Below, in pieces: positions 14,775-23,065 of a stretch of DNA of 40,342 nt. Within the stretch, counting starts at the first letter, position 1. Each line of letters begins with the position of its first letter. Position numbers and translations under genes: made by a program. Under the pieces are notes generated by a model, which ran no database searches, was not told the origin of the DNA, and saw only the letters and a program-made list of their open reading frames with translations. The DNA comes from an uncultured Colwellia sp. (GTDB lineage: Bacteria > Pseudomonadota > Gammaproteobacteria > Enterobacterales > Alteromonadaceae). The stretch spans positions 1-40,342 of the forward strand of contig CAJXRC010000015.1 of the NCBI GenBank assembly GCA_913058405.1, given 5' to 3'.

Positions 14775-15974
14775 ATGCTTTTTCGAATAAATTTCCTTCT
14801 GTTGGTGTTATTGTTCACTGCTTTTTCCTCTGCCAATAATATTAGCCAATTTAAAGAAAGCTTCTCTAGCCAAGTTAAAAAGCAATTTAAAGCCTATAAC
14901 ATACCAGGTGGCGCTTATGCCATAGTGCAAAATGATACTATTATTGCCATGGAAACTTTTGGCCATACTGATAAAGCTAAATCTCATCAAGTTGATTACA
15001 ATACTGTATTTCGATTAGCCTCAGTTTCTAAAACGTTTGCCGCTACAGTTACCACCATGTTAGCGCAAGAAAAGCAGTTAAACTTATCGGATCCAATAAC
15101 CAAATACGTACCAAACTTTACCCTCGCCACAGATGGTGCAGCACAAAAGATTCAACTCAAACACTTATTAAGTCACTCTAGTGGTTTGATGCCAAATGCC
15201 TACGATAATCTTCTGCACGAAAACTGGACTATGGAAAAAATTATTGGCCGTTTTGATCGCATCACACCTATTTGCCAACCTGAAAAGTGCTATGGCTACC
15301 AAAATATTGCCTATGGTCTTTTACAACCAGCTATAGAAGCGAGCCAGAGCAAAAACTATGCAACGCTATTACAAGATCGCGTATTTACACCACTAAATAT
15401 GACCAATGCGTCTTTAGGAATTGATGTATATAAAGAAAAAGAAAATACAGCTAAACCCCATATTCTAAGAAAACGAGTCAAAACAGGACATAAAGACTCT
15501 CAAGGTCGAGATATTAGAAAATATGTATGGCGTACAGTAAAAGTAACGCCTGATTATTACAAAGTTGCGCCCGCAGCCGGTGTTAATGCCAGTATTAGTG
15601 ATTTAGCTAAGTGGCTAATTGCTAATTTAGGACACAAACCAGAGATATTATCTCCCTCACTATTAGCTGAATTAACAACACCGAGAATTAGAACGAAGAA
15701 AGACTTACGAAGACGTTTTTGGCGTGGTCATTTAACCGATGCTCATTACGGTTATGGCTGGAGAATTTATCAATTTGAAGGTCACCCCATCATTTACCAT
15801 TCAGGCTGGGTTGCAGGGTTTCGTGCTGATATAGGTTATTCGCCCGATTTAGATATCGGCTTTGCCATAGTGATTAACGCTGAATCTAATGCGATTAACA
15901 AAATATCAAGTCAGTTTTGGATACAAGCAAGTACCCTATTTGATAAAAAGTTAGCTAAACAAGTTAAAAGCTAG
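14775..15974 (+). CDS. Beta-lactamase-fold serine hydrolase (class C / penicillin-binding-like)
   Basis: A 399-aa exported protein with a signal peptide of about 20 residues. The catalytic set of the serine beta-lactamase/DD-peptidase fold is present: S83-V-S-K86 (RLASVSKTF), Y175-x-N177 (CYGYQNIAYG) and H342-S-G344 (YHSGWVAGF) in place of KTG. HSG instead of KTG is common in esterases and peptidases of this fold and less so in true AmpC enzymes. So the likely job is hydrolysis of an ester, D-amino-acid peptide or cell-wall fragment in the periplasm; cephalosporinase activity is possible but not indicated. A basic insert (about 230-255, 305-320) is unlike AmpC. The ribosome site is weak. Confidence 0.9.
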   Translation: MLFRINFLLLVLLFTAFSSANNISQFKESFSSQVKKQFKAYNIPGGAYAIVQNDTIIAMETFGHTDKAKSHQVDYNTVFRLASVSKTFAATVTTMLAQEKQLNLSDPITKYVPNFTLATDGAAQKIQLKHLLSHSSGLMPNAYDNLLHENWTMEKIIGRFDRITPICQPEKCYGYQNIAYGLLQPAIEASQSKNYATLLQDRVFTPLNMTNASLGIDVYKEKENTAKPHILRKRVKTGHKDSQGRDIRKYVWRTVKVTPDYYKVAPAAGVNASISDLAKWLIANLGHKPEILSPSLLAELTTPRIRTKKDLRRRFWRGHLTDAHYGYGWRIYQFEGHPIIYHSGWVAGFRADIGYSPDLDIGFAIVINAESNAINKISSQFWIQASTLFDKKLAKQVKS

Positions 15975-16080
15975 TGTTTATAGTATAACAAAGTGATGTG
16001 GTACATCGCTTTGTTATTTCAACGTCCTACTTAGCGTAAACTGATTTAAATCAATCCCATTTAATTCAAGTAATAAACCA

Positions 16081-16707
16081 CTAACTCAACTTTTGGATAT
16101 AAGCCAAGGTTGCCTTGTAATCAATGTAATCCAGTGGGATTTGTTGAATAACACCATCAATTTCGAGCACTAAAGAAGGGAAACCTTGTTGGGTTAATTC
16201 TCTTGCTAAGCTCACTTGTTTTTCTAATTCTTTATTTGTTTCTAACGAGTTTATGTCAGTAATAAATTGCGCTACATCTAAAGTATGTGATGTCTGCTCG
16301 TTTAGCTCTTTCGCCACACTAACTAACACATCGACATCAGACGGGTTTAACGCGCGTAAGTAATATGCCTGTTGAATTGCCTCTACCATAGGTTTTTGAC
16401 AAGACTGTTTATGCGCTGCAATCGCTGCTCTACAGGCGTTATACGTTGAGCGTCTTGGCGTATTATCTCGCCAAAAATCATGGTTAAATCTTGTACCTAA
16501 TTTTTGCTCTATGGTACGCCAATGGTTTTGTATCATCTGCTGTTGATCAATTGGCATCGCACAATCTGAATCAGCAGCCAAACCGCCTGCAACATATTCT
16601 ACAGCTATCGACTTAGGTAAATGTTGTTGCAAAAGGTCCCAAACAGGACGATAACCCCAACACCAGCTGCACATTGGATCGTAAATATAATATAACTTGC
16701 TGCTCAT
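16081..16707 (-). CDS. Cytosolic DsbA-like thiol oxidoreductase (FrnE-type)
   Basis: A 208-aa protein with no signal peptide. The active site C13-S-W-C16 is in YDPMCSWCWGYRP, a motif typical of cytosolic DsbA-family/FrnE proteins. The helical insert carries ...STYNACRAAIAA, and the cis-proline loop is QGFPSLVL (P177). Such proteins catalyse thiol-disulfide exchange or act in oxidative-stress defence and are structurally close to 2-hydroxychromene-2-carboxylate isomerase. It converges with the serine hydrolase gene and has no evident partner. Confidence 0.87.
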   Translation of the reverse strand: MSSKLYYIYDPMCSWCWGYRPVWDLLQQHLPKSIAVEYVAGGLAADSDCAMPIDQQQMIQNHWRTIEQKLGTRFNHDFWRDNTPRRSTYNACRAAIAAHKQSCQKPMVEAIQQAYYLRALNPSDVDVLVSVAKELNEQTSHTLDVAQFITDINSLETNKELEKQVSLARELTQQGFPSLVLEIDGVIQQIPLDYIDYKATLAYIQKLS

Positions 16708-16850
16708 ATGATCTCTTTATGGTGAAACAAAGTAGTGATTTTAAGTAATATTACACGTTATAAATAAATATTGGACAGTTTAGCCATATTTATAGGGTGA
16801 CTAGCTACATATACTAGCGTCAACTTATTACTACTTAAGGGCTAACTCCC

Positions 16851-17582
16851 ATGTTACAAACGTTAAATAAAACTCTGATAACTTTATCCCTTTTGATCAC
16901 TAGCTCAATGGCGAACGCCTCATTAATTACTAATGGTAGCTTCGAACAATTAGTATTTTCTGATAACTCTAGCTCTCAAGGTTTGGTTCACAAAACTAAC
17001 TTAAAAACCTTTGAAAATAAAAACAGTGCCTGGGATATTTTTTATGCCTTACCTGGTTGGGTAACAACGGCAGGCAATGGTATAGAATTACAAAAAAATG
17101 TAGTGACCCATTCTGTCGAGGGTAAAAATCACGTTGAACTTGATTCCCACAAGAATGGTTCATCAAACTCAGTGATGACTCAATCATTAGACTCATTAAC
17201 CATTGGCGCAAAATATTTGTTGGAGTTTTCTTACAAAGCACGAACTAACCATAAAAACGATAATGGTATAAATGTATATTGGTATGATGCCAGCACTGAT
17301 TTCAACAAAAACATGATTGCTGATTTTGCCATTAATGGCAGAAGTAAACAGAACCCGAACTGGTCAGTACAATCAGTACTACTTACAGCACAATCGGAAA
17401 CAATGGATATAAGCTTTGGTGCTTTTGGCAAACAAAACTCATTGGGTGGTTTACTCGATAATGTATCGTTAGTCAAAGTCAGTAACGGCCCTGTAGCAGA
17501 TATTCCTGAGCCTTCAGTGTTCGCTCTATCATTACTTGGTTTTGCCGCATTAGCTCGCCGTCAGTACAAAATAGCTAAATAA
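16851..17582 (+). CDS. PEP-CTERM sorting-domain exported protein
   Basis: A 243-aa secreted protein. The signal peptide covers 1-23 (ending SMANA). The mature part starts SLITNGSFEQ and continues with WVTTAGNGIELQKN, HVELDSH, LEFSYKAR and LLDNVSLVKV: a beta-sandwich of the DUF642 / carbohydrate-binding type common in PEP-CTERM proteins. The C-terminus has the whole tripartite sorting signal: IPEP at about 218, a hydrophobic helix FALSLLGFAALA and a basic tail RRQYK. Exosortase recognises this signal and anchors or releases the protein, usually with exopolysaccharide export. No exosortase gene is in this window. Probably surface or matrix associated. Confidence 0.9.
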   Translation: MLQTLNKTLITLSLLITSSMANASLITNGSFEQLVFSDNSSSQGLVHKTNLKTFENKNSAWDIFYALPGWVTTAGNGIELQKNVVTHSVEGKNHVELDSHKNGSSNSVMTQSLDSLTIGAKYLLEFSYKARTNHKNDNGINVYWYDASTDFNKNMIADFAINGRSKQNPNWSVQSVLLTAQSETMDISFGAFGKQNSLGGLLDNVSLVKVSNGPVADIPEPSVFALSLLGFAALARRQYKIAK

Positions 17583-17643
17583 AGCTAATCAGTAATTTTG
17601 ATTTAAATATTTATAAGTAAAGAATAATGCTCGCACGTTATAG

Positions 17644-17687
17644 CTTTCTCAGTCAGCCCCCCTCTTGTAAAAGAGTGGCTGAGAAAG
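17644..17687 (+). terminator. Terminator after the PEP-CTERM gene
   Basis: CTTTCTCAG (17644-17652) pairs with CTGAGAAAG (17679-17687), and CCTCTT near the loop pairs with AAGAG; a small bulge lies in the left arm. TTTCCTTTATT follows on the plus strand. It could also serve the convergent AraC-HDOD gene. Confidence 0.65.
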
Positions 17688-17741
17688 TTTCCTTTATTCT
17701 TTGAAGCTAATAAGATTACCAGAGTTACTGCAAAATATTGG

Positions 17742-18890
17742 TCAGTACTCAGTAAACAATAAGGCTTTAATTTCAGTAAAGTTTTCTAAACCTAACAATT
17801 GAGATTTCTCTTCTAAGACACTGAAGTCATTATGTCTTGTCGCTAACACATACAAACAAGACAGCATAAACAATTCCAGCTCATCCTGCTTACTCCCTTT
17901 AATTTTTTGCTGACTCACTTTGTCTAAATGATTAAGTTGCTTTATGACACTGGCATCAATATGCCATAGCGACAACATTAAAGTGGAAGCGGAATAGATA
18001 CTAATCTTCATTGCTTGATTAACATGCTGATTTAACGACTGTAAATCGTTAATCCCTTGCAGTGAATGCAATATAAGCTCATGTTTAGCAGAGTTTTTAT
18101 GCGTCAGTAGTAAAATACCTAAAAGTGCAAATATTAGTACTTGCTCAGTCAAAGTACTATCAAACTTGATATCTCTCTTTACTGATTTTCGCATTAACTG
18201 AAAGAACTTAGGTGCAATCAAAAAAGCATGTGTCGATTGGTCAATAACTCTTTGTTCTACCTGTGATTCTAGTGCATCTTTAACGCCATAGATTACGGCC
18301 ATATTTATGACAGTATTAATGCCTAAATTTCGACTGATAGCTTCTTGAGTAGTTCTAGGCGTTTTACCATAAATAGCCTTACTGGCTAGCCCAATCACAC
18401 GACCGGTAAAAATAGGATCACTAGCAACAATTTCAACAACCCTTCCTACATCTAAGTTATCTTGCTCTTTTTCTTGAAGCAGTTGCAGGCAACTATCAGG
18501 TAAAGGAGACATATTTTGTGCGATATGAGTTAAGGTTTGCTTATCACTTTGATCACCAATAAGAGATAAATCACGAAATTGCGACGGTGTAATACCAAAC
18601 TTATTCCGAAAGGCTCGCTCGAAAGTTGCGCGTTCAGAGTAACCCAACTTCACCACTAAATTATCAATACTCGCCTGCTTAGTCAGTAAGGCGTGTACAC
18701 ACAACTCATTTAAGTACTTTTGTTGAATTAGTTTGAACGTAGTTTCTTCTTGGCTAAGTTTACGCCTAAACGATGTCATACTCATAGCTAAGGCTACCGC
18801 ACATTGCTCTATCGTAAGCGTTGCAGGCACAGCACTTTTTGTTAGTAGGATATTGACCGCTTCAACGAGCAGTAACTCTTTATGATTCAT
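17742..18890 (-). CDS. AraC-type helix-turn-helix fused to an HDOD domain
   Basis: A 382-aa cytosolic protein with an uncommon architecture. Residues about 14-108 form a complete AraC/XylS double helix-turn-helix: MSMTSFRRKLSQEETTFKLI for the first motif, and LVVKLGYSERATFERAFRNK followed by FGITPSQFR for the second, which is the diagnostic AraC segment. Residues about 125-325 match HDOD: a PLPDSCLQLL start, VVEIVASDPIFTGRVIGLAS, and AISRNLGINTVINMAVIYGVK. HDOD domains resemble HD phosphohydrolases without the metal ligands and act in signalling. DNA-binding at the N-terminus is the reverse of usual AraC order, where it is C-terminal. It probably joins a stress or second-messenger signal to transcription; target unknown. 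Confidence 0.82.
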   Translation of the reverse strand: MNHKELLLVEAVNILLTKSAVPATLTIEQCAVALAMSMTSFRRKLSQEETTFKLIQQKYLNELCVHALLTKQASIDNLVVKLGYSERATFERAFRNKFGITPSQFRDLSLIGDQSDKQTLTHIAQNMSPLPDSCLQLLQEKEQDNLDVGRVVEIVASDPIFTGRVIGLASKAIYGKTPRTTQEAISRNLGINTVINMAVIYGVKDALESQVEQRVIDQSTHAFLIAPKFFQLMRKSVKRDIKFDSTLTEQVLIFALLGILLLTHKNSAKHELILHSLQGINDLQSLNQHVNQAMKISIYSASTLMLSLWHIDASVIKQLNHLDKVSQQKIKGSKQDELELFMLSCLYVLATRHNDFSVLEEKSQLLGLENFTEIKALLFTEY

Positions 18891-19125
18891 TTGAATGGTA
18901 ACTGTAAATTAACGCTATAAAGATAGTTTAATCATTGATTAGGCTATCTTTATTACTTGCTGTTTTAATAGATATTATCGATTATACAGTTAAGTATTTT
19001 ATTTACATATTGATATCATTTATATTTTTTACATCTCTTCACTGATAAAAGAACCAATAAATAAAAACATATTGCCAAAGTGACTCTAAATATCCTTGGA
19101 TAACACCAACTAAAAATTCAGCTTA

Positions 19126-19168
19126 TATACTCAGGATACTTCAAAGTGTCTGTTTCAGAACGCCTGAG
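19126..19168. repeat. Solitary end of a TATACCC-type element
   Basis: TATACTCAGGATACTTCAAA then GTGTCTGTTTCAGA resembles the left end of the element at 14296 (TATACCCAAGCTACTTGAAA..TTTCAGA). CTCAGG (19130-19135) can pair with CCTGAG (19163-19168). No matching right end was found within a few hundred bases, so it is a relic or a solo end. It lies 18 nt beyond the mlaC-like stop codon and may serve as its terminator. Confidence 0.45.
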
Positions 19169-19185
19169 CAATTCATGAAGAAGCA

Positions 19186-19836
19186 TTACTTCGCTAAAGC
19201 TGCCAACTCTAAAGTAACGTGTTCTATACCCTGTCTAGCTATTTTCTTATTCAACTCGGCTTGTTTGGTACTTAATAAAGAAATACCTTCAACCGTTATA
19301 TCAAAGGCTTTCCATTGACCTGTTTTTTTGTTCTTTCTCATTTGAAAGACAATATTAATCGTGGGTGCGCCTTGCTCAATTATTTGAGTTTTAACGCCAA
19401 TAATTCTTTTACCCTTAGTTGGCTTTTCTGGTTCAAAAACAACTTCTTGATTTTTGTACTTAGATAAAGCAACTGAATAAGTTCGTACCAAATAATGACG
19501 CATCGCTTTAACAAATTCAGCTCGTTGCTCTTTTGATACTTTTTTCAAATGTTTACCCAAAATACGATATGAAGCATAACGGTAATCTATTGATGGCATT
19601 AACTCTTCTTCAACAATATCACGCATTAAATGAGGGAACTTTTGAATCGCTTGCTGATTAGCTGAGATGCGTGAAAACAAATTAGTACCTGCTGTTTTCA
19701 ATACCACATATGGTGAGGCATTCGCTGTAGGCGAAACAGAAGCAGTTGCGGTTGTGCCAGATGAAGCAGCCGATGCTTCAGGAATAAAAGAGAATAAAAC
19801 CAAAGCTATAATGCTGGTTGTAATGAGTGCTCGCAT
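19186..19836 (-). CDS. MlaC/Ttg2D-like phospholipid-binding periplasmic protein (orphan)
   Basis: A 216-aa exported protein with a signal peptide ending ASA (about 24) and a Ser/Thr/Ala-rich linker. Family features: MRDIVEEELMPSIDYRYASYRILGKHLKKVS (the MlaC 'ELxPxxDxxxxxxxxLGxxW' region), EQRAEFVKAMRHYLVRTYSVAL and a C-terminal GQWKAFDITVEGISLLSTKQAELN. MlaC carries phospholipids between outer and inner membrane complexes. It normally sits in mlaFEDCB; here it stands alone, so it is a paralogue or a dedicated carrier. Two copies of a motif shared with the upstream tetR promoter lie 53 and 92 nt before the start, suggesting TetR control. Confidence 0.88.
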   Translation of the reverse strand: MRALITTSIIALVLFSFIPEASAASSGTTATASVSPTANASPYVVLKTAGTNLFSRISANQQAIQKFPHLMRDIVEEELMPSIDYRYASYRILGKHLKKVSKEQRAEFVKAMRHYLVRTYSVALSKYKNQEVVFEPEKPTKGKRIIGVKTQIIEQGAPTINIVFQMRKNKKTGQWKAFDITVEGISLLSTKQAELNKKIARQGIEHVTLELAALAK

Positions 19837-19888
19837 GAGAACGTGATCCTTAAATATAATATAGGTACTGCAAAACTAATTACGACAT

Positions 19889-19902
19889 ACCGACCAAGCG
19901 GT
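19889..19902. promoter_or_regulatory. Candidate TetR operator O1 (mlaC-like promoter)
   Basis: ACCG-ACCAAG-CGGT; the flanks extend it to ACATACCG and CGGTTTGT, complementary at 7 of 8. The same 14-bp layout recurs at 19928 and before the tetR gene at 20706. Confidence 0.55.
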
Positions 19903-19927
19903 TTGTTATTGATAACGAGATAATAGC

Positions 19928-19941
19928 ACCGACCGCACGGT
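19928..19941. promoter_or_regulatory. Candidate TetR operator O2 (mlaC-like promoter)
   Basis: ACCG-ACCGCA-CGGT followed by ATGT. It differs from O1 at three central positions and from O3 at two positions. It lies 92 nt before the mlaC-like start. Confidence 0.58.
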
Positions 19942-20074
19942 ATGTTAAGGATATTTTAAAGAATAAAAAAGTTTACGAAAGTGTAAATGGGAATAAGCAT
20001 GTGCGACGAAGACGACAAAGTGTTATTAAATTCGAGTGCTGGTTTAAGAGATGAAAACACGGGTAAACATTGGC

Positions 20075-20659
20075 TTACTTTTTCAATGCTCTGATATAAA
20101 GACATAACTCAGCAATAACTTGTTGAAATAATTCTTTATTACGTGAGCTCTTGCTTAAGCTTGTAGCGCCATTTAGTGTGGCAACAATAAAGTACCCTAC
20201 TTGACTAAACGCTAAGTTATCACGTAAATCTTCACTGACTCGCTCTAATGCATCAACAATTAACTGATTCAATTGTTCTTGCATACACAATATACGTAAA
20301 CGAAAGCCTTCATCAACATTGGCCATTTCTTCGCAAAGATTATTGAGCGGACAGCCACACACAACCTCACTACACGACATTTCATCTGTCATTGCAGTTA
20401 AAAATTTGCACAAGCCTTCAATAGGATCTTCATCTGTTAGTGGTGTCTGCCATACGCTCAGAAACATCGGAGTATAAATTTCTTCAAAAACGGCGTAACC
20501 CAGCTCTATTTTACTAGTGAAGTGGTAATACAATGCACCTTTTGATATTTCACAGCGATTGAGAATAGACGATAAACTGGTTGCCTTGAAACCATGGTGA
20601 TGAATTTCATCGGCGGCCACGGTTAAAATATTCTGACGGGTTTGCTCTGCATCACTCAT
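20075..20659 (-). CDS. TetR family transcriptional regulator
   Basis: A 194-aa repressor. The N-terminal helix-turn-helix reads RQNILTVAADEIHHHGFKAT, SLSSILNRCEISKGALYYHF, then SKIELG, a textbook TetR pattern (recognition helix ISKGALYYHF). The ligand domain has a CSEVVCGCPLNNLCEEM segment, typical of a TetR_C subgroup often next to stress or efflux genes; the four clustered cysteines might sense thiol-reactive compounds. The mlaC-like gene lies 238 nt downstream on the same strand but with its own promoter region. Both promoters carry the ACCGACCGnnCGGT motif, so autoregulation and control of the mlaC-like gene are likely (inference). Confidence 0.92.
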   Translation of the reverse strand: MSDAEQTRQNILTVAADEIHHHGFKATSLSSILNRCEISKGALYYHFTSKIELGYAVFEEIYTPMFLSVWQTPLTDEDPIEGLCKFLTAMTDEMSCSEVVCGCPLNNLCEEMANVDEGFRLRILCMQEQLNQLIVDALERVSEDLRDNLAFSQVGYFIVATLNGATSLSKSSRNKELFQQVIAELCLYIRALKK

Positions 20660-20705
20660 GGCACTACTCTGTTATTTACTAAACGGTTTTGTCTGTTAAA
20701 TAATA

Positions 20706-20719
20706 ACCAACCGCTCGGT
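20706..20719. promoter_or_regulatory. Candidate TetR operator O3 (tetR promoter)
   Basis: ACCA-ACCGCT-CGGT followed by ATGT, 46 nt before the tetR start. It matches O2 at 12 of 14 core positions and keeps the CGGTATGT right half exactly. A weaker half site, CGGTTTTGT, follows at 20684. Confidence 0.55.
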
Positions 20720-20829
20720 ATGTTGCAAGCATTGCTTAAAAAACTCTCCCTCTTGAGTCAATTTTGGCTTTTGTAATGAATCTGAAAAGTAATTGCTGAT
20801 GAAATGATATAAAGCGATTCGATTGAAAA

Positions 20830-20861
20830 ACTCTAAAATAAAATCCGTCTTTATTTAGAGT
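20830..20861 (-). terminator. Terminator of the LEA2 lipoprotein gene
   Basis: ACTCTAAAATAAA (20830-20842) pairs with TTTATTTAGAGT (20850-20861) with one bulged base. On the minus strand the stem is followed by TTTTTCAA. It lies 94 nt beyond the LEA2 stop codon. Confidence 0.7.
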
Positions 20862-20954
20862 AGGTAATCTTTAACCTTTTCATTTAACTCTATAAAATTT
20901 ACTTACCAAATCATCGATTATGCTACTTTGTAGTTATTAACTAATAAGTATCAA

Positions 20955-21434
20955 TTAAGGCTTCTGGCCCAAAGGTACAACGCCATCTTGAATAACAGTC
21001 AACTTTGGCATAAAAGGAATGTCGATATCTAATTTGGCCTTCAGTTGGTAACTAATATCCTTTCCTTGACTAGACATTAGCGCTCTTATCACCTTAAAAC
21101 CTCCAAATAAGCTAGCTGAAACAGGCACCACAAAGCGTGATTCACCGTAAGCTTCTGCTGTGGGAATATTCGAGGCTACACCATGAGCTAATTCCTCTCC
21201 TGCCACGCTCAGTTGATAGCTGATACCATTTAACGGCAAGTCAAAATTATTAGGATTGGTTAACTTCAAACCTATCTCGAAGTTTTGTTCAAAACCACTC
21301 GCTGGTAAAGCCTTAAAAGAAATCAACTCTACACTGGGATCTTCGTAGTCTAAATTCATGCTGGCACAGCCAGACAGAAAAAATAGTACTGCCACGAAAA
21401 AACAGTATACGGGCACCGATCTAGCTATATTCAT
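20955..21434 (-). CDS. LEA type 2 / WHy-domain lipoprotein
   Basis: A 159-aa lipoprotein; the lipobox is LSGC (cysteine at 23). The mature domain shows the water-stress/hypersensitive-response (LEA_2) pattern: FEIGLKLTNPNNFDLPLNGISYQLSVAGEELAHGVASN, where the TNPNxxxLPLxGxxYxL segment is diagnostic, followed by SRFVVPVSASL and YQLKAKLDID. Bacterial members are thought to be envelope lipoproteins of unknown role, sometimes linked to desiccation or osmotic stress. Monocistronic with a terminator at 20830. Confidence 0.88.
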   Translation of the reverse strand: MNIARSVPVYCFFVAVLFFLSGCASMNLDYEDPSVELISFKALPASGFEQNFEIGLKLTNPNNFDLPLNGISYQLSVAGEELAHGVASNIPTAEAYGESRFVVPVSASLFGGFKVIRALMSSQGKDISYQLKAKLDIDIPFMPKLTVIQDGVVPLGQKP

Positions 21435-21694
21435 TATTTATCCTCATTGAGTGATTTCTTCTCGTTATATTAAAGGGGGAGTTTTTAATACATTTTACTA
21501 TTTATCATTATATTATTCACCAAAGAAACCTAACGATTGATATTACTAAAACCTGTCACTAATATGACACGAATATTGGTGATAACGACTAATTAGACAA
21601 GTTGAATGATATTCTGCCTAGTATTCACGTTTAAGGATCTAAAAATGGGTTCATAACATTTTCGGCGACTACGTTACCCCTTTGAATGAATATA

Positions 21695-22243
21695 TTAGCG
21701 ACTAATGGAACACAAAAAATCAAGATAATTGGTATAACCAGAATGACTATAATTCGTTGAATAGTAATTCATAAAGCCATGCAAGTATTCAACTCTCTCA
21801 GCATTGACATTAGCTTTTAAAGATAGGATGTTTTGCAGCTCAACAACATCAAAGTGAGGCTCACTTTTTGGAAAGACCAAATTCATTTCAAAATTCGGCT
21901 CTATATGAGTGAAATTTCTGATTTGTGAACCATAAAAGCAATACGCTTGTTTTATAAGATAATTACCTTTTATTTCAGACAAGCGCCAAGTAACAGCCGC
22001 TCCGATACTAAAACCAATTAGTGTCGTTTGATGTTCAATTAATTCGACTGCCTGTAATAGCTGAGATAGGTAGTTATCTAGGCTAACTGTTTTTACAAAG
22101 TATGAGTAAGCTTCAGCTTCATTTTCAAAGCCCATCATTTGACCTTTGTATGGATCAACAATAGGGCATGCACCTAATTTTTCACTTATTGCCAATAAGG
22201 CTGGAGTCACACCAAATACATCTGAAACTAAAATGATACTCAT
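21695..22243 (-). CDS. Dienelactone-hydrolase-like alpha/beta hydrolase
   Basis: From the ATG at 22243 the protein has 182 aa and starts MSIILVSDVFGVTPALLAIS, a standard first strand and helix of this family. The nucleophile elbow is GFSIGAA, with serine in place of the cysteine usual in dienelactone hydrolases. The catalytic His may be in YLHGFMNYYS, and a carboxylate in PHFDVVEL. The frame stays open upstream to a TTG at 22378, but those 45 residues look non-family, lack a ribosome site and overlap the DUF2798 gene, so the shorter start is preferred. Substrate unknown; a small carboxylester hydrolase is the safe call. Confidence 0.72.
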   Translation of the reverse strand: MSIILVSDVFGVTPALLAISEKLGACPIVDPYKGQMMGFENEAEAYSYFVKTVSLDNYLSQLLQAVELIEHQTTLIGFSIGAAVTWRLSEIKGNYLIKQAYCFYGSQIRNFTHIEPNFEMNLVFPKSEPHFDVVELQNILSLKANVNAERVEYLHGFMNYYSTNYSHSGYTNYLDFLCSISR

Positions 22244-22346
22244 AAATTTTATTATCCGCTGTGGCCAGACTACAGGGTTAAGAAGTCGTTGACTAAATGT
22301 TACTAGGGAAAAATCATAAAATATAAGAAGCCCCTTGAATTGCTGT

Positions 22347-22586
22347 TTAGGTATTATCTTCTTGCTCATGTAATACAAGGCTAACTAGCTTATGTACAAT
22401 TGGCGATACAATAATAACCGTTGGAAATGCTACTAGAAAAGCAAAACTCCAAGCTTTTAACCAAATACTAACTATATTTGTAACCAAACCTACATTAAAA
22501 ATACTGATAACCAAAGACATAATACATGACATGAGTAATGCCATAAAAAAAGAAAATACCGTTTTGTGATGTTTACGTGAAATCAT
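22347..22586 (-). CDS. DUF2798 family small membrane protein
   Basis: A 79-aa protein with two hydrophobic helices (about 10-33 and 42-66). The family pattern is seen in HHKTVFSFFMALLMSCIMSLVISIFNVG and WLKAWSFAFLVAFPTVIIVSPIVHKLV, which match DUF2798 ('FxxxMsxxMsxxvtxxN.G...W...w..af.vafP.v..v.P...kl'). Function is unknown. It is upstream of the small hydrolase in the same direction. The spacer 22587-22987 beyond it has no supported gene or repeat. Confidence 0.85.
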   Translation of the reverse strand: MISRKHHKTVFSFFMALLMSCIMSLVISIFNVGLVTNIVSIWLKAWSFAFLVAFPTVIIVSPIVHKLVSLVLHEQEDNT

Positions 22587-22987
22587 TTAAATACTCATAA
22601 TTGGGGTTGACACATAACGCTTTGCTAACAAGTGGTAATATAGTTGGCTAGGAGAAGTGACGAAAGAGAGAGACTATATTCTGTTTGTTCTTACTTGCTT
22701 GATGGCTATATTATGCACAATTTTTTATACCTTAATTTTATCACAGTAATTAAAATAAGCAGCTTTAATATCAGGATAATAAGCATAAGGTAGGTGCTAG
22801 ATACCTTCATCAATAATTGCTTTCAAAAGATTAGCCATTTACGTCTCGGTGCAAAAATTTAATTGAATAACGCGAAGTCACTTCATTGATTTAGCGTTAA
22901 CAGATTACCTCATCATTATCAGATAAGATTACCTAGTTTTAATAAACAATGATTTTCCTCAAGCGCCATAATTATCGGGGGTTATGC

Positions 22988-23001
22988 TTGATTTACATCA
23001 A
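22988..23001 (+). promoter_or_regulatory. FNR-type operator upstream of the universal stress gene
   Basis: TTGAT-TTAC-ATCAA is a perfect match to the FNR/ANR/EtrA consensus TTGAT-N4-ATCAA. Its centre is at 22994.5. A -10-like TATGCT at 23023-23028 implies a start of transcription near 23035, placing the box close to -41, the class II activator position. The start codon is at 23066. Oxygen-limited induction is the direct prediction. Confidence 0.78.
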
Positions 23002-23065
23002 ACAAAGTTTTCAGTTAAGTCGTATGCTTATTCTAATTACTCCAGAATAGATAAAGGGAAATGTC

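Noticed and set aside
14775-15974. Calling the serine hydrolase an AmpC antibiotic-resistance beta-lactamase
   Set aside because: The third motif is HSG, not KTG, and the inserts differ from AmpC; general serine hydrolase is the supportable level.
16041-16054. CTGATTTAAATCAA, an FNR-like box one base off consensus
   Set aside because: It lies between the ends of two convergent genes, where no promoter is expected; most likely a chance AT-rich match.
16770-16785. TGGACAGTTTA-like sequence shared with 40276, both near PEP-CTERM genes, as a common promoter motif
   Set aside because: Only about 11 bases, in opposite orientation and at different distances relative to the two genes; expected by chance in 40 kb. 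No sigma-54 (TGGCAC-N5-TTGC) site was found at either gene.
21554-21569. TGTCACTAATATGACA dyad as an operator for the LEA2 lipoprotein gene
   Set aside because: It is 120 nt from the start codon, occurs once, and no neighbouring regulator is a natural candidate; too weak to list as a site.
22244-22378. N-terminal 45-residue extension of the small hydrolase
   Set aside because: It starts at TTG without a ribosome site, overlaps the upstream DUF2798 gene and does not resemble the family; the ATG at 22243 gives a normal start.
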